A stretch of 64,000 nucleotides of DNA from Prosthecochloris ethylica (GTDB taxonomy: Bacteria; Bacteroidota; Chlorobiia; Chlorobiales; Chlorobiaceae): assembly GCF_015234275.1 (NCBI RefSeq), contig NZ_JADGII010000011.1. One strand, 5' to 3'. Shown here piece after piece: positions 1 to 8,816 of the stretch. A model generated the notes under the pieces. The model worked only from the letters and a program-made list of their open reading frames with translations. It did no database searches and had not been told where the DNA came from. Made by a program: the position numbers and the translations under genes. The first letter of the stretch is position 1. Every line of letters begins with the position of its first letter.

Positions 1-94
1 GGATAGACCGCCAGACCCCGGCAGAGCACGCAAGCAGTTGTCAATCATCATTTACGCTGCCTCCGGCAGCGGTAACATTTCAACAATCCAGTCG

Positions 95-1651
95 ATGAAT
101 TACGGTTTTGTTATTGATGGACGGAAATGTATCGGCTGCCACGCCTGTACGGTTGCCTGCAAGTCCGAAAACCAGGTCCCGCTCGGGGTGAACCGTACCT
201 GGGTAAAGTATGTGGAAAAAGGGAAATTTCCCGATACCAGGCGGTATTTCACCGTGCTTCGCTGCAATCATTGTGAAGATCCGCCGTGTGTGAACATCTG
301 TCCGGTCGAGGCACTGCAGAAGCGGGACGACGGTATTGTGGATTTCGACAAGCGGCGCTGCATCGGCTGCAAAGCCTGCGGTCAGGCCTGTCCGTACGGT
401 GCACTCTACATCGATCCCGAAAGCCACACCAGCGGGAAGTGCAACTACTGTGCGCACCGCAAGGAGATCGGCATGAAGCCGGCATGTGTCGTGACCTGTC
501 CCCAGCAGGCGATTGTTTCCGGAGACCTGGATGATCCGCACAGTGACATCAGCCGGCTGGTGGCGACCGAACAGACGGTGGTCCGCAAGCCGGAAAAGCA
601 TACGTCTCCCAATCTGTACTATATCGATGGCGACGGTACCTCCCTCGATCCACTCGCCACGGGGGGAGCTTCGGCATACCTCTGGAGCGAGCAGTCCCGC
701 GGAGTCGGGCACTTTGCAGGCAAGGATCATGCTGGGCCTGGCAGGTCGACAGACACGTCGCCAGCACAGGATGCACGCAAGCCTGCTCCGCGCAGGGTAT
801 ACGATGCACCGTCGAAAGGTGCGGTCTGGGGATGGGAAGTGCCGGCCTATGTCTGGTCGAAGGGTATTGCTTCGGGGGTGTTTCTGCTGCTGTTCCTGCT
901 GACGCTGTTTCTGCCGGGAGAGCTGTCGGGAGCCATGGAGTGGTCATCCTGGGGGGTGTCACTGGTGTTCCTGGGGCTGACCGGCGGTTTCCTGATCAGG
1001 GATCTCGACCGGCCTGACCGGTTTGCATCCGTGCTGCTCCGGCCCCAGTTCTCATCGTGGCTGGTCCGCGGCGGCTACATTATCGGCGGTTTCGGAGCCC
1101 TCCTTGCCGTATGGGGAGGGGCGAAGTACCTGCAGGTTCCACAGGTCGAGCAGGCGGGGCTCTGGGGCGGTGCCCTGTTCGCCATGGTGACGGCACTCTA
1201 TACCGCGTTTCTGTTTGCTGCCGCGAAAGGGCGTGATTTCTGGCAGAGCCCGCTGATGGCTATTCATATGCTGGTGAGTTCTCTTGTGGCAGGCTCGTCC
1301 GCCATGCTGCTTCTTCAGGTGGTTACCGGCCCCGCCGCGCCGGTATTGCAGGTGCTGTCCTGGACGCTCGGGGGCGGGCTCCTGTTCAGCATCGTGATCA
1401 TGCTCTCAGAACTTTACGGACGGCACCCGTCCAGGCAGGCGGAGGCAAGCGCACATATCATTACCCATGGTGCCCTGAAACAGGATTTCATGGTCAGGAG
1501 CCTGCTGCTCGGTCATGTCGCTCCGCTTCTGCTGCTGGTTGTCGGGCTGTCACCGCTGAGTGCGGCTGCAGCGGCCCTGCTTGCCCTGTCCGGGGTCTAC
1601 GTTACCGAAAAAATCTGGGTCAGGGCCCCCCAGTTAGTATCACTCCATTAA
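95..1651 (+). CDS. Fused four-cluster ferredoxin / NrfD membrane subunit (SoeB-SoeC or PsrB-PsrC type)
   Basis: Electron-transfer and membrane-anchor subunit of a molybdopterin oxidoreductase, made as one chain of 518 residues. The N-terminal part carries sixteen cysteines in four groups (12/15/18/22, 57/60/65/69, 89/92/95/99, 116/119/131/135), the pattern for four [4Fe-4S] clusters in PsrB/DmsB proteins. After a low-complexity linker (about 180-245) comes an NrfD/PsrC-like multi-span membrane domain with an LDRPDRF motif. The two parts are separate genes in most bacteria. The ATG at 95 was chosen because homology starts there; a TTG at 38 would add 19 residues unlike the family. The catalytic subunit follows after 19 bases, and the role, electron transfer to or from quinone, is inferred from the family. 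Confidence 0.85.
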   Translation: MNYGFVIDGRKCIGCHACTVACKSENQVPLGVNRTWVKYVEKGKFPDTRRYFTVLRCNHCEDPPCVNICPVEALQKRDDGIVDFDKRRCIGCKACGQACPYGALYIDPESHTSGKCNYCAHRKEIGMKPACVVTCPQQAIVSGDLDDPHSDISRLVATEQTVVRKPEKHTSPNLYYIDGDGTSLDPLATGGASAYLWSEQSRGVGHFAGKDHAGPGRSTDTSPAQDARKPAPRRVYDAPSKGAVWGWEVPAYVWSKGIASGVFLLLFLLTLFLPGELSGAMEWSSWGVSLVFLGLTGGFLIRDLDRPDRFASVLLRPQFSSWLVRGGYIIGGFGALLAVWGGAKYLQVPQVEQAGLWGGALFAMVTALYTAFLFAAAKGRDFWQSPLMAIHMLVSSLVAGSSAMLLLQVVTGPAAPVLQVLSWTLGGGLLFSIVIMLSELYGRHPSRQAEASAHIITHGALKQDFMVRSLLLGHVAPLLLLVVGLSPLSAAAAALLALSGVYVTEKIWVRAPQLVSLH

Positions 1652-1670
1652 CTCCAGATCCGCTATCAGT

Positions 1671-4511
1671 ATGAGCCATAAACCGACATTGATCGAAAAA
1701 ACTGCAGAGGCGCTGCATGTGATTCCGAACCTGCACAAGGATGAGAACGGAGCGTTCACCGCTCCGGCTGCCGGCAGCGAGATGGCCTGTCCTCCACCGG
1801 AGTCCTGGGACAGCTGGGTGGAGTATGATTCGAAAAGCTGGCCGGAAAAAAAACAGCGTGAGTACATGCTGGTACCGACCTCCTGCTTCAACTGTGAGGC
1901 AGGGTGCGGTCTGCTTGCCTACATCGACAAGGAGACCATGGAGATCAAGAAGTTTACCGGCAATCCCTATCATCCGGCAAGTCGCGGCCGGAACTGCGCG
2001 AAAGGACCGGCGACGATCAACCAGCTCGAGGATCCCGACAGGATCCTCTACCCCCTCAAGCGTGTCGGTCCGCGGGGCAGCGGCAAGTGGGAGCAGGTCA
2101 GCTGGGAGAGCGTACTCGACGATATCTCCTCCAGGATCCGCAAGGCGCTGCAGGAAAAGCGCAACAATGAAATTTCCTACCATGTCGGCCGACCGGGCCA
2201 TGAAGGGTTCATGGACTGGGTGCTGAAAGCCTGGGGGGTTGACGGCCATAACAGCCACACCAATATCTGTTCATCGGGGGCACGGTTCGGCTACGCTATC
2301 TGGCAGTGGTACGACCGCCCCTCTCCGGACCATGCCAACGCAAAATTTATCCTGCTCGTCAGCGCGCATCTCGAGGCCGGACACTACTTCAATCCTCATG
2401 CGCAGCGTATTGTCGAAGGTCGCATGAAGGGGGCGAAGCTCGCCGTGCTCGACCCGCGCCTTTCCAACACGGCCAGCATGTCGGATTACTGGATGCCGAG
2501 TTTTCCCGGAAGCGAACCCGCCGTGCTGCTTGCCATGGTAAAGGTCATTATCGACGAAGGGCTCTATAACCGTGATTACCTGGAGAACTGGGTGAACTGG
2601 CGGCAGTACCTCCAGGCCGAGTACCCTGACCGTCAGGCAGCGTTCGAGACATTCATCGACGTGCTCAAAGAGGAGTATGCGGAGTACACACCGGAATTTG
2701 CCGAGAAGGAGAGCGGTGTGCCGGCCGATACGATCCGGGATGTCGCCCGCCAGATCGGTGATGCCGGAGAGCGGTTTTCCACGCACGTCTGGCGCAGCGC
2801 GAGCAGCGGCAATCTCGGCGGCTGGGCTGTCTCCCGCACCCTGCACTTCCTCAACGTGCTGACGGGCAGTGTCGGAACGCCCGGCGGGACGGCACCAAGC
2901 GCCTGGAACAAGTTCAAGCCCACGTTCCACACAAAACCCGAACCGCAGAAGTTCTGGAATCCCCTGCACTTTCCTGACGAATACCCGCTGGCGCACTACG
3001 AAATGAGCTTCCTTCTGCCGCACATGCTCAAGGAAGGGCGGGGAAAGCTCGACGTGTACTTTACCAGGGTGTTCAACCCTGTCTGGACCTATCCCGACGG
3101 ATTTTCGTGGATCGAGGCGCTCGAGGACGAATCGAAGATCGGGCTGCATGTGGCGCTCACGCCGACCTGGAACGAGACGGCATATTTTGCAGACTACGTC
3201 CTGCCGATGGGGCACTCACCCGAACGCCACGATCTCGTCAGTTACGAAACGCACGCCGGCAAATGGATTGCGTTCCGCCAGCCTGTGCTGCGTGTGGCAC
3301 ATGAACGTCTGGGAACCCCGAAAGAGTTTACCTGGCAGGCAAATGCAGGCGAGGTCTGGGAAGAGGACGAGTTCTGGCTCGAGCTTTCGTGGCGGATCGA
3401 TCCTGACGGATCGCTCGGTGTGAAGCAGCATTTCGAGTCACCCTACCGTTCCGGACAGAAGCTGACGATCAACGAATACTACAGGCATATTTTCGAACAC
3501 ACGAAGAACCTCCCTGAAGCTGCCGCCAGGCAGGGCCTCAGCCCGCTTGAATATATGAAGAAGTACGGGGCCTTCGAGGTCGAGAGCGATGTGTACAGTC
3601 TGCACCGGAATGCGATAGATCCCGACGGGGCGGAGGTCGATGCCGTCGACGGCACCATCACTCGTGATGGCAAGGCTGTCGGTATTCAGGATGGCAATGA
3701 ACACTGCACCGGGTTTCCCACACCGTCCCGGCGCCAGGAGATCTATTCGCAGACCATGGTCGACTGGAAATGGCCCGAGTACAAGCTGCCGGCCTACATC
3801 AAAAGTCACGTGCATCCCGACAACATCGACCGTTCCAGGAACGAATTTGCCCTGATTCCCACATTCCGCCTGCCTGTCCTGATCCACTCGCGTTCCGGCA
3901 ACGCCAAGTGGCTTGCCGAGATCGCTCACCGCAATCCCCTCTGGATCAATGCCGACGACGCGGCGTCCATGGGGATCGCCAACGGCGACCTGGTCAGGGT
4001 CAATACCGATATCGGGTTTCATGTCAACCGTGCGTGGGTGACCGAGGCCATCCGACCGGGGGTCGTGGCCTCTTCCCACCATATCGGGCGCTGGCGCCGG
4101 GACCAGGATGCGAAAGGGAACCGCTGGGCGACCAGCCTGGTGTCTATCGAGCGCGAGAACGGAGGGAAGTGGCGCATGCGCGTCAAGGAGAGTGTCGAGC
4201 CGTTCGAAAGCTCCGATCCGGACTCCGGACGTATTTTCTGGTCCGACGGCGGCGTTCACCAGAACATCACGTTTCCTGTGCATCCCGACCCCATCAGCGG
4301 CATGCATTGCTGGCACCAGAAGGTGCGGCTCGAAAAGGCACATGCCGATGACCGGTACGGCGATGTAGTTGTCGATACCGCGCGCTCCTTTGCCGTCTAT
4401 AAAGAGTGGCTTGCCATGACCCGTCCGGCACCTGGCCCGGGAGGTCTGCGACGTCCGACCTGGCTCAATCGCCCTCTCCGACCGGCTGACGAGACATATT
4501 ATATTTCGTGA
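1671..4511 (+). CDS. Molybdopterin oxidoreductase catalytic subunit, SoeA/PsrA type
   Basis: Catalytic subunit of 946 residues in the DMSO-reductase family. Cys72, Cys75, Cys79 and Cys109 form the N-terminal [4Fe-4S] site, and Cys200 in the ICSSGAR stretch is the likely molybdenum ligand by position. The C-terminal region has the molydopterin-binding domain (about 750-900). There is no twin-arginine signal, so the enzyme should sit in the cytoplasm. That agrees with cytoplasmic sulfite-oxidising SoeA rather than periplasmic polysulfide reductase. Green sulfur bacteria also carry related polysulfide-reductase-like complexes, so the substrate cannot be settled from sequence. The neighbouring TSUP exporter and DsrE protein favour sulfite, and the fused B-C subunit lies just upstream. 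Confidence 0.85.
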   Translation: MSHKPTLIEKTAEALHVIPNLHKDENGAFTAPAAGSEMACPPPESWDSWVEYDSKSWPEKKQREYMLVPTSCFNCEAGCGLLAYIDKETMEIKKFTGNPYHPASRGRNCAKGPATINQLEDPDRILYPLKRVGPRGSGKWEQVSWESVLDDISSRIRKALQEKRNNEISYHVGRPGHEGFMDWVLKAWGVDGHNSHTNICSSGARFGYAIWQWYDRPSPDHANAKFILLVSAHLEAGHYFNPHAQRIVEGRMKGAKLAVLDPRLSNTASMSDYWMPSFPGSEPAVLLAMVKVIIDEGLYNRDYLENWVNWRQYLQAEYPDRQAAFETFIDVLKEEYAEYTPEFAEKESGVPADTIRDVARQIGDAGERFSTHVWRSASSGNLGGWAVSRTLHFLNVLTGSVGTPGGTAPSAWNKFKPTFHTKPEPQKFWNPLHFPDEYPLAHYEMSFLLPHMLKEGRGKLDVYFTRVFNPVWTYPDGFSWIEALEDESKIGLHVALTPTWNETAYFADYVLPMGHSPERHDLVSYETHAGKWIAFRQPVLRVAHERLGTPKEFTWQANAGEVWEEDEFWLELSWRIDPDGSLGVKQHFESPYRSGQKLTINEYYRHIFEHTKNLPEAAARQGLSPLEYMKKYGAFEVESDVYSLHRNAIDPDGAEVDAVDGTITRDGKAVGIQDGNEHCTGFPTPSRRQEIYSQTMVDWKWPEYKLPAYIKSHVHPDNIDRSRNEFALIPTFRLPVLIHSRSGNAKWLAEIAHRNPLWINADDAASMGIANGDLVRVNTDIGFHVNRAWVTEAIRPGVVASSHHIGRWRRDQDAKGNRWATSLVSIERENGGKWRMRVKESVEPFESSDPDSGRIFWSDGGVHQNITFPVHPDPISGMHCWHQKVRLEKAHADDRYGDVVVDTARSFAVYKEWLAMTRPAPGPGGLRRPTWLNRPLRPADETYYIS

Positions 4512-4533
4512 ATCGCGAATCGTTATTCGTGAA
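4505..4533. repeat. Short direct and inverted repeats at the soeA-type gene end
   Basis: TTCGTGAA occurs at 4505-4512 and again at 4526-4533; the first copy contains the stop codon of the upstream gene. Between them CGAAT and ATTCG can pair. It could be a small simple repeat or a weak hairpin, and it has no T tract. Confidence 0.35.
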
Positions 4534-4562
4534 CTGTTGACCGTTAATCAGAGATTTGTTGC

Positions 4563-5519
4563 ATGGAAGAAGATCATCAGGGAGGCGGGAGGCTTCTGGT
4601 TTCGGGATTGCTGCTGGCTGTGATGCTGCTTGTCATGCCCGATAGCGCTCTTGCCGCCGATATCCTGCCCGGCGGCGATATCGCCTGGTGGGTGTGGGTC
4701 AGTGGAATTTTTGTTTTCTCCTTTGTGCTCGGCATCATTGCCGTGATTGCCGGTGTCGGGGGCGGGGTGCTGTTCGTGCCGATCGTCAGCAGTTTTTTCC
4801 CGTTTCATATCGATTACGTGCGTGCTGCCGGGTTGCTGGTGGCGCTTTCCGGAGCGCTGTCAGCCGGCTCGCCCCTCTTGAAAAAAGGCCTCGCCAACCT
4901 TCGCCTCGGGCTTCCCATGGCCCTGCTGGGCTCGGTCAGTTCGATTTTCGGTGCCCTTGTCGGGCTGGCTCTCCCTTCGTCCTTTGTTCAGTTGTCACTG
5001 GGCATCGTGATTATTGCGATAGCAGTTCTCATGGTGATGTCGAAAAGCGCTGCCGTGCCGGGATCGACCGATCCGGACTGCTTTTCCCAGCTGCTCGGGA
5101 TTTCGGGGATGTATTTCGATACCTCTCTTCAGCAGCAGGTGAACTGGAATATTCACCGGACCGCGCTCGGGGGCATCCTGTTTGTCTTTATCGGTTTTCT
5201 CGGCGGCATGTTCGGGCTCGGTGCGGGTTTTGCCAACGTGCCGGTATTCAACCTGCTGATGGGGGTTCCGCTGAAAGTAGCCGTCGGCACCAGCGGTCTC
5301 GTGCTTTCCATCAACGGTTCTGCCGCAGTCTGGGTCTACCTGCTCAAGGGGGCGGTGCTGCCGCTGATCGCTATCCCTGCGGTGGCCGGTATGATGGCCG
5401 GCTCACGCATCGGTGCATGGCTGCTTCCCCGTTTTCATCCCGGGTCCATCAGGATCATCGTGATCGTCATTCTGGTACTTGCAGGCGTGCGTTCACTGTT
5501 AAAAGGAATAGGAGTCTGA
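4563..5519 (+). CDS. TSUP (TauE/SafE) family anion exporter
   Basis: Integral membrane protein of 318 residues with about eight or nine hydrophobic segments and the duplicated glycine-rich motifs of the TSUP family, such as GVGGGVLFVPIV near residue 70 and GLGAGFANVPVFN near 220. Family members move sulfite, sulfoacetate or related sulfur anions. The gene follows the molybdoenzyme genes in the same direction after 51 bases, a common setting for soeABC-type loci, so sulfite or sulfate is the likely cargo (inference). The N-terminus up to about residue 31 resembles a signal segment ending in ALA. The start is the first ATG, and no strong ribosome site is visible. Confidence 0.85.
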   Translation: MEEDHQGGGRLLVSGLLLAVMLLVMPDSALAADILPGGDIAWWVWVSGIFVFSFVLGIIAVIAGVGGGVLFVPIVSSFFPFHIDYVRAAGLLVALSGALSAGSPLLKKGLANLRLGLPMALLGSVSSIFGALVGLALPSSFVQLSLGIVIIAIAVLMVMSKSAAVPGSTDPDCFSQLLGISGMYFDTSLQQQVNWNIHRTALGGILFVFIGFLGGMFGLGAGFANVPVFNLLMGVPLKVAVGTSGLVLSINGSAAVWVYLLKGAVLPLIAIPAVAGMMAGSRIGAWLLPRFHPGSIRIIVIVILVLAGVRSLLKGIGV

Positions 5520-5522
5520 ACT

Positions 5523-5936
5523 ATGGTCCCGAAATCACAACAGAACGGAGCCGATGTCGAGCGTTCGTATGCCGGTATGCTGGAGAGAGTGTCGATGGCA
5601 GGTATCGCGGCAAGCATCGTTGCGTACCTGCTGTATGTTTTGCATATCGTCCCTTCCTCGGTTCCGGTGCATGAGATTGCCGCAAACTGGCACCTCGGAG
5701 CCGGTGAGCTTGCCGAACGGGGGCTTGTTGTGGAAGGCTGGTCATGGATTGCCGGGTTGCCGGCTTCCGATACGCTCAGCCTGGCATCGATCGGCCTTCT
5801 CACCATGACGCCTGTTGCGTGTCTTGCCGCAGCATCGGTCTCGTTTCTTCTCCGCAGGGACTATGCCTACGCCCTGATCGCTTTTCTGCAGATTGTTGTG
5901 CTGCTGGTGGCTGTCAGCGGAGTGTTTACGAGCTAG
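5523..5936 (+). CDS. Small membrane protein next to TSUP transporter (DUF1634-like)
   Basis: A 137-residue protein with three predicted membrane segments (about 23-43, 88-110 and 116-136). It starts three bases after the transporter stop codon, so the two are almost certainly co-transcribed. A small three-span DUF1634 protein often accompanies TSUP transporters, and the size, topology and position fit. The assignment is by context and topology, not by a clear motif. An accessory subunit role in anion export is a guess. Confidence 0.65.
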   Translation: MVPKSQQNGADVERSYAGMLERVSMAGIAASIVAYLLYVLHIVPSSVPVHEIAANWHLGAGELAERGLVVEGWSWIAGLPASDTLSLASIGLLTMTPVACLAAASVSFLLRRDYAYALIAFLQIVVLLVAVSGVFTS

Positions 5937-5966
5937 CCCCGCCTCAGAGGAAAAAGTTCCCGCTGG

Positions 5967-5992
5967 CGCTTGCATGTCGCCAAGCGTTTCGT
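5967..5992 (+). terminator. Possible terminator after the TSUP gene pair
   Basis: CGCTTG (5967-5972) and CAAGCG (5981-5986) form a six-base stem with an eight-base loop, followed by TTTCG and an AT-rich run. It lies 30 bases after the small membrane protein gene. The T tract is poor, so this is a modest candidate. Confidence 0.4.
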
Positions 5993-6039
5993 ATATTTAT
6001 TTATAGTTATATGGTTATATAGTATTCTCTCTGGAGGAC

Positions 6040-6072
6040 CTCTCTTCGGGGAGAGCTGCAGGTAAGCTGCAG
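6040..6072 (+). promoter_or_regulatory. Tandem hairpins in the leader of the DsrE-family gene
   Basis: CTCTC/GAGAG (6040-6044 with 6051-6055) and CTGCAG/CTGCAG (6056-6061 with 6067-6072) are two back-to-back stems 34 bases before the gene start. A very AT-rich stretch at 5990-6030 could hold the promoter. This suggests the gene is expressed separately with a structured, possibly stabilising, 5' leader. Confidence 0.4.
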
Positions 6073-6105
6073 TCTGCGTTTAACGAACCGTAACCGGAGT
6101 CATGT

Positions 6106-6618
6106 ATGAGTGATGCTCAGAAAAAAGTGGCGCTGATTGCGTCACGTGGTACCCTTGACTGGGCCTATCCCCCGTTTATTCTGGGATCCGCCGCAGCTGC
6201 CATGGACATGGAAGTGATGATTTTTTTCACCTTCTACGGCCTTCCGCTGCTGAACAAAAAGATCGATGCCAAGGTTTCGCCGCACAGCAATCCTGCCATG
6301 CCGATGAAGATGCCGTTCGGGCCGAAGGAGTTTCAGCAGGTCAGCTGGAGCATTCCGAATTTCATTTCCGGCAACGTGCCGGGCTTCGACACCATGGCGA
6401 CCAGCCTCATGAAGGAGACCTTCAAGAACAAAGGGGTTGCTACGATCGAGGAATTGCGGGAGCTGTGTGTCGATGTCGGTGTCAAGTTCGTGGCCTGCCA
6501 GATGACCATGGACGTGTTCGGGTTTTCAAAAGATGACTTTATCGACGGTGTGGATTTTGCCGGTGCGGCCATGTTCCTCGAGTACGCAGCCGATGCCGAC
6601 ATCCAGCTCTTTCTCTGA
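6106..6618 (+). CDS. DsrE/DsrF-family (DsrE2-like) sulfurtransferase protein
   Basis: A 170-residue protein of the DsrE superfamily, close to the DsrE2 or peroxiredoxin-like branch. It opens with KKVALIASRGTLD and a hydrophobic helix, and near the C-terminus has the VACQMTMDVFGF stretch holding the conserved cysteine (Cys146) that carries sulfane sulfur in DsrE proteins. Such proteins pass sulfur between carriers such as TusA and rhodanese. Its position beside a sulfite-oxidising-type complex fits delivery of sulfur in the cytoplasm. It has its own leader and is probably not in the upstream operon. The family is secure; the exact partner is not known. Confidence 0.8.
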   Translation: MSDAQKKVALIASRGTLDWAYPPFILGSAAAAMDMEVMIFFTFYGLPLLNKKIDAKVSPHSNPAMPMKMPFGPKEFQQVSWSIPNFISGNVPGFDTMATSLMKETFKNKGVATIEELRELCVDVGVKFVACQMTMDVFGFSKDDFIDGVDFAGAAMFLEYAADADIQLFL

Positions 6619-6658
6619 TTGCCGGAACTCTCCACAGCAAAGAACGGACTGTATCTGC

Positions 6659-6675
6659 ACGGGAGCCCTTCCCGT
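6659..6675. terminator. Weak hairpin between convergent dsrE-like gene and recQ
   Basis: ACGGGA and TCCCGT flank a five-base loop in the 86-base gap between the two convergent genes. There is no clean T run on either side, so termination is only suggested by position. Confidence 0.3.
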
Positions 6676-6704
6676 CCTTCCTTCAATAGCCTGAATCCAG
6701 ATAC

Positions 6705-8540
6705 TCAGTCCGTTTCTTTGCTGTTTTTTTCTGTCCCGCCATCCAGGCGGGTGTACGTCCTTATCATGTCGAGAAATACCTCGCCGTAGCGCTCCAGCTT
6801 GACTTTGCCCACGCCTGACACGGTGAGCATGCTTTCCTCGTCCTCCGGGAAGATGGTGGCCATGTCGCGCAGCGACCGGTCTGAAAATATGATGTAGGGC
6901 GGGACGTTTTCCCGGTCAGCCAGCTCTTTGCGCAGTGTCCGGAGCTGTTCGAACAGCGTCCGGTCATAGGCTCCGTCATGTGCAGCCGGTGCGTTTTTCT
7001 TGCCGGTGCGCTCCTTCAGCCGTAGCATGGTTACGGAGGTTTCGCCTTTCAGGACTTCGAGGGCTCTGGGAAGAAGGTAGAGAGTCGGGTAGAGCCCTTC
7101 AGCCTTCGCGATGATCTTCTGTGCCAGGAGCTCGTCGACCACCTGGCGCCAGAAGGTTTTACTCTTGCCTTTGCCGACCCCGTATGTTTTGATTTGGTCA
7201 TGGCCGGATTCCAGGAGCTTTCTGTTGCGGCTGCCGGTGACGATATCGATGATATGCGTAGCGCCGAACCGCTGGTCCGTGCGGGCGATCGCCGACAGGA
7301 GCATCTGCGCCTCCGTGCTGCAGTCGACGGTTTCGCGTTTGCCGAGGCAGACATCGCACGAACCGCAGTTTTCGTCCGGCAGGGTTTCGCCGAAATACTC
7401 GAGCAGGGTCCTGCGCCGGCAGACCGTTGTCGAAGCGAACGAGGCGACTCTCGAGAGCGCATCGAGCGCACGCTGACGCTCCCCTTCGTCAATGATTGTA
7501 TCGATGAAGAAGCGGACCTTCGGGATATCCCCCTGGGAAAAGAGCATGATGCATTCCGAGGGTTCGCCGTCCCTCCCCGCCCTGCCGGTTTCCTGGTAGT
7601 AGTTTTCCAGGCTTCTGGGCAGGTCTGCATGCACCACGTAGCGGATATTTGACTTGTCGATGCCCATGCCGAACGCGATGGTCGCTACAATGACGTCCGC
7701 CTCGTCGCGGATAAAGGCTTCCTGGTTGTGCTTCCGCTCCTCATCGGTCAGTCCGGCATGGTACGGCAGCGCTCTGAAACCGCGTGACTGCAGCATGGCA
7801 GCGGTATCGTTCACGCTCTTGCGGCTGGTGCGGTAGATGATTCCAGCCTGTTTCGGGTGCTCTCCGACGATGTCGGTCAGCTGCTCGTTCGGCCTGTCCT
7901 TGAAGCGAACCTCGTACGTCAGGTTCGGACGGTTGAACGAGGCCCGAACGACAAGCGGGTTGCGTAACGACAGTCTCTTCAGGATGTCATCCTGGACCCT
8001 GTGCGTCGCCGTCGCGGTAAACGCAGCTACAGGAACAGCCGGGAACAGTTCCACCAGGGCCGACAGCGACAGGTAGTCCGGCCGGAAATCGTGGCCCCAC
8101 TCCGAAATACAGTGAGCCTCGTCAATGACCGCCAGGCTCAGCTTCACCCCGTTGAGCAGTCCTCGGAACTGCTCCTGCGAAAACCGTTCCGGAGCCACGT
8201 AGAGCAGGTCGAGTGCACCCGATCGCAGTTCCGCGATCACCGCCGACTGCTCCTGTGGCGGCAGCGAACTGTTCAGGTACGCCGCCCTGATCCCGTTCGC
8301 CCTCGCCCCGTCAACCTGGTCTTTCATCAGGGCGATCAGCGGACTGACCACCATGCACGTTCCCTCGAGCATTACCGCCGGCAGCTGGTAGCACAGCGAC
8401 TTCCCACCGCCCGTCGGCATCACCGCAAACACATCCCGCCCCTCCAGGATAGCCCGGACGATCTCCTCCTGGTTCGGCCGGAACTCCCCGAAGCCAAAAA
8501 CGGAATGAAGCGTATCGAACAGTGAAGAACCTGAATTCAT
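6705..8540 (-). CDS. recQ: ATP-dependent DNA helicase RecQ
   Basis: A 3'-5' DNA helicase of 611 residues for recombination and replication-fork repair. Residues 40-48 contain the Walker A motif (PTGGGKS), and the DEAH box follows in a VIDEAHCISEWGHDF stretch near residue 140. Helicase domain 2 is followed by the cysteine-rich RecQ zinc site (CGSCDVC), a winged helix and a C-terminal HRDC domain. The reading frame stays open upstream to 8666, but those 42 codons run across the inverted-repeat element, and RecQ homology begins at the ATG at 8540. It stands alone, convergent with the DsrE-like gene. Confidence 0.95.
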   Translation of the reverse strand: MNSGSSLFDTLHSVFGFGEFRPNQEEIVRAILEGRDVFAVMPTGGGKSLCYQLPAVMLEGTCMVVSPLIALMKDQVDGARANGIRAAYLNSSLPPQEQSAVIAELRSGALDLLYVAPERFSQEQFRGLLNGVKLSLAVIDEAHCISEWGHDFRPDYLSLSALVELFPAVPVAAFTATATHRVQDDILKRLSLRNPLVVRASFNRPNLTYEVRFKDRPNEQLTDIVGEHPKQAGIIYRTSRKSVNDTAAMLQSRGFRALPYHAGLTDEERKHNQEAFIRDEADVIVATIAFGMGIDKSNIRYVVHADLPRSLENYYQETGRAGRDGEPSECIMLFSQGDIPKVRFFIDTIIDEGERQRALDALSRVASFASTTVCRRRTLLEYFGETLPDENCGSCDVCLGKRETVDCSTEAQMLLSAIARTDQRFGATHIIDIVTGSRNRKLLESGHDQIKTYGVGKGKSKTFWRQVVDELLAQKIIAKAEGLYPTLYLLPRALEVLKGETSVTMLRLKERTGKKNAPAAHDGAYDRTLFEQLRTLRKELADRENVPPYIIFSDRSLRDMATIFPEDEESMLTVSGVGKVKLERYGEVFLDMIRTYTRLDGGTEKNSKETD

Positions 8541-8619
8541 GACAACAATTGAAGATGACAAGCCAGAAACCGGCCCGGTTACCTGAAGAAAACAGAATTG
8601 CCGCTTCCGTGCAACTCCC

Positions 8620-8816
8620 GAAAAGAGGGGACGTTGGTTATTAAGTGTACTAATTCGTCCGACCATCCTCTGGCAGAAGCGGTGAACGCACTTTCGCGCA
8701 AGCGGGATTTCCCGATAACAGATCTTTTCAGGGCCCTCGCCAGCCTGGCTTTGTCAGGACGTAGATGAGGGACGCTGGTCAGTTTGTGTACTTAATAACC
8801 AACGTCCCCTGTTTTC
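8620..8816. mobile_element. Small non-coding element with 27-bp terminal inverted repeats
   Basis: Arms at 8620-8646 and 8790-8816 are inverted copies matching at 26 of 27 positions; the uninterrupted 20-base core is at 8627-8646 and 8790-8809. The 143 bases between hold no convincing gene. The right arm touches the acr3 stop codon and the left arm lies 80 bases from the recQ start. The design fits a MITE or a remnant with ends like IS200/REP-associated transposons. No target-site duplication is evident. It fills the intergenic stretch between acr3 and recQ. Confidence 0.65.

Noticed and set aside
8541..8666. Frame continuous with recQ upstream of the ATG at 8540
   Set aside because: The extra 42 codons cross the inverted-repeat element and match no RecQ sequence, so this is an accidental open frame.
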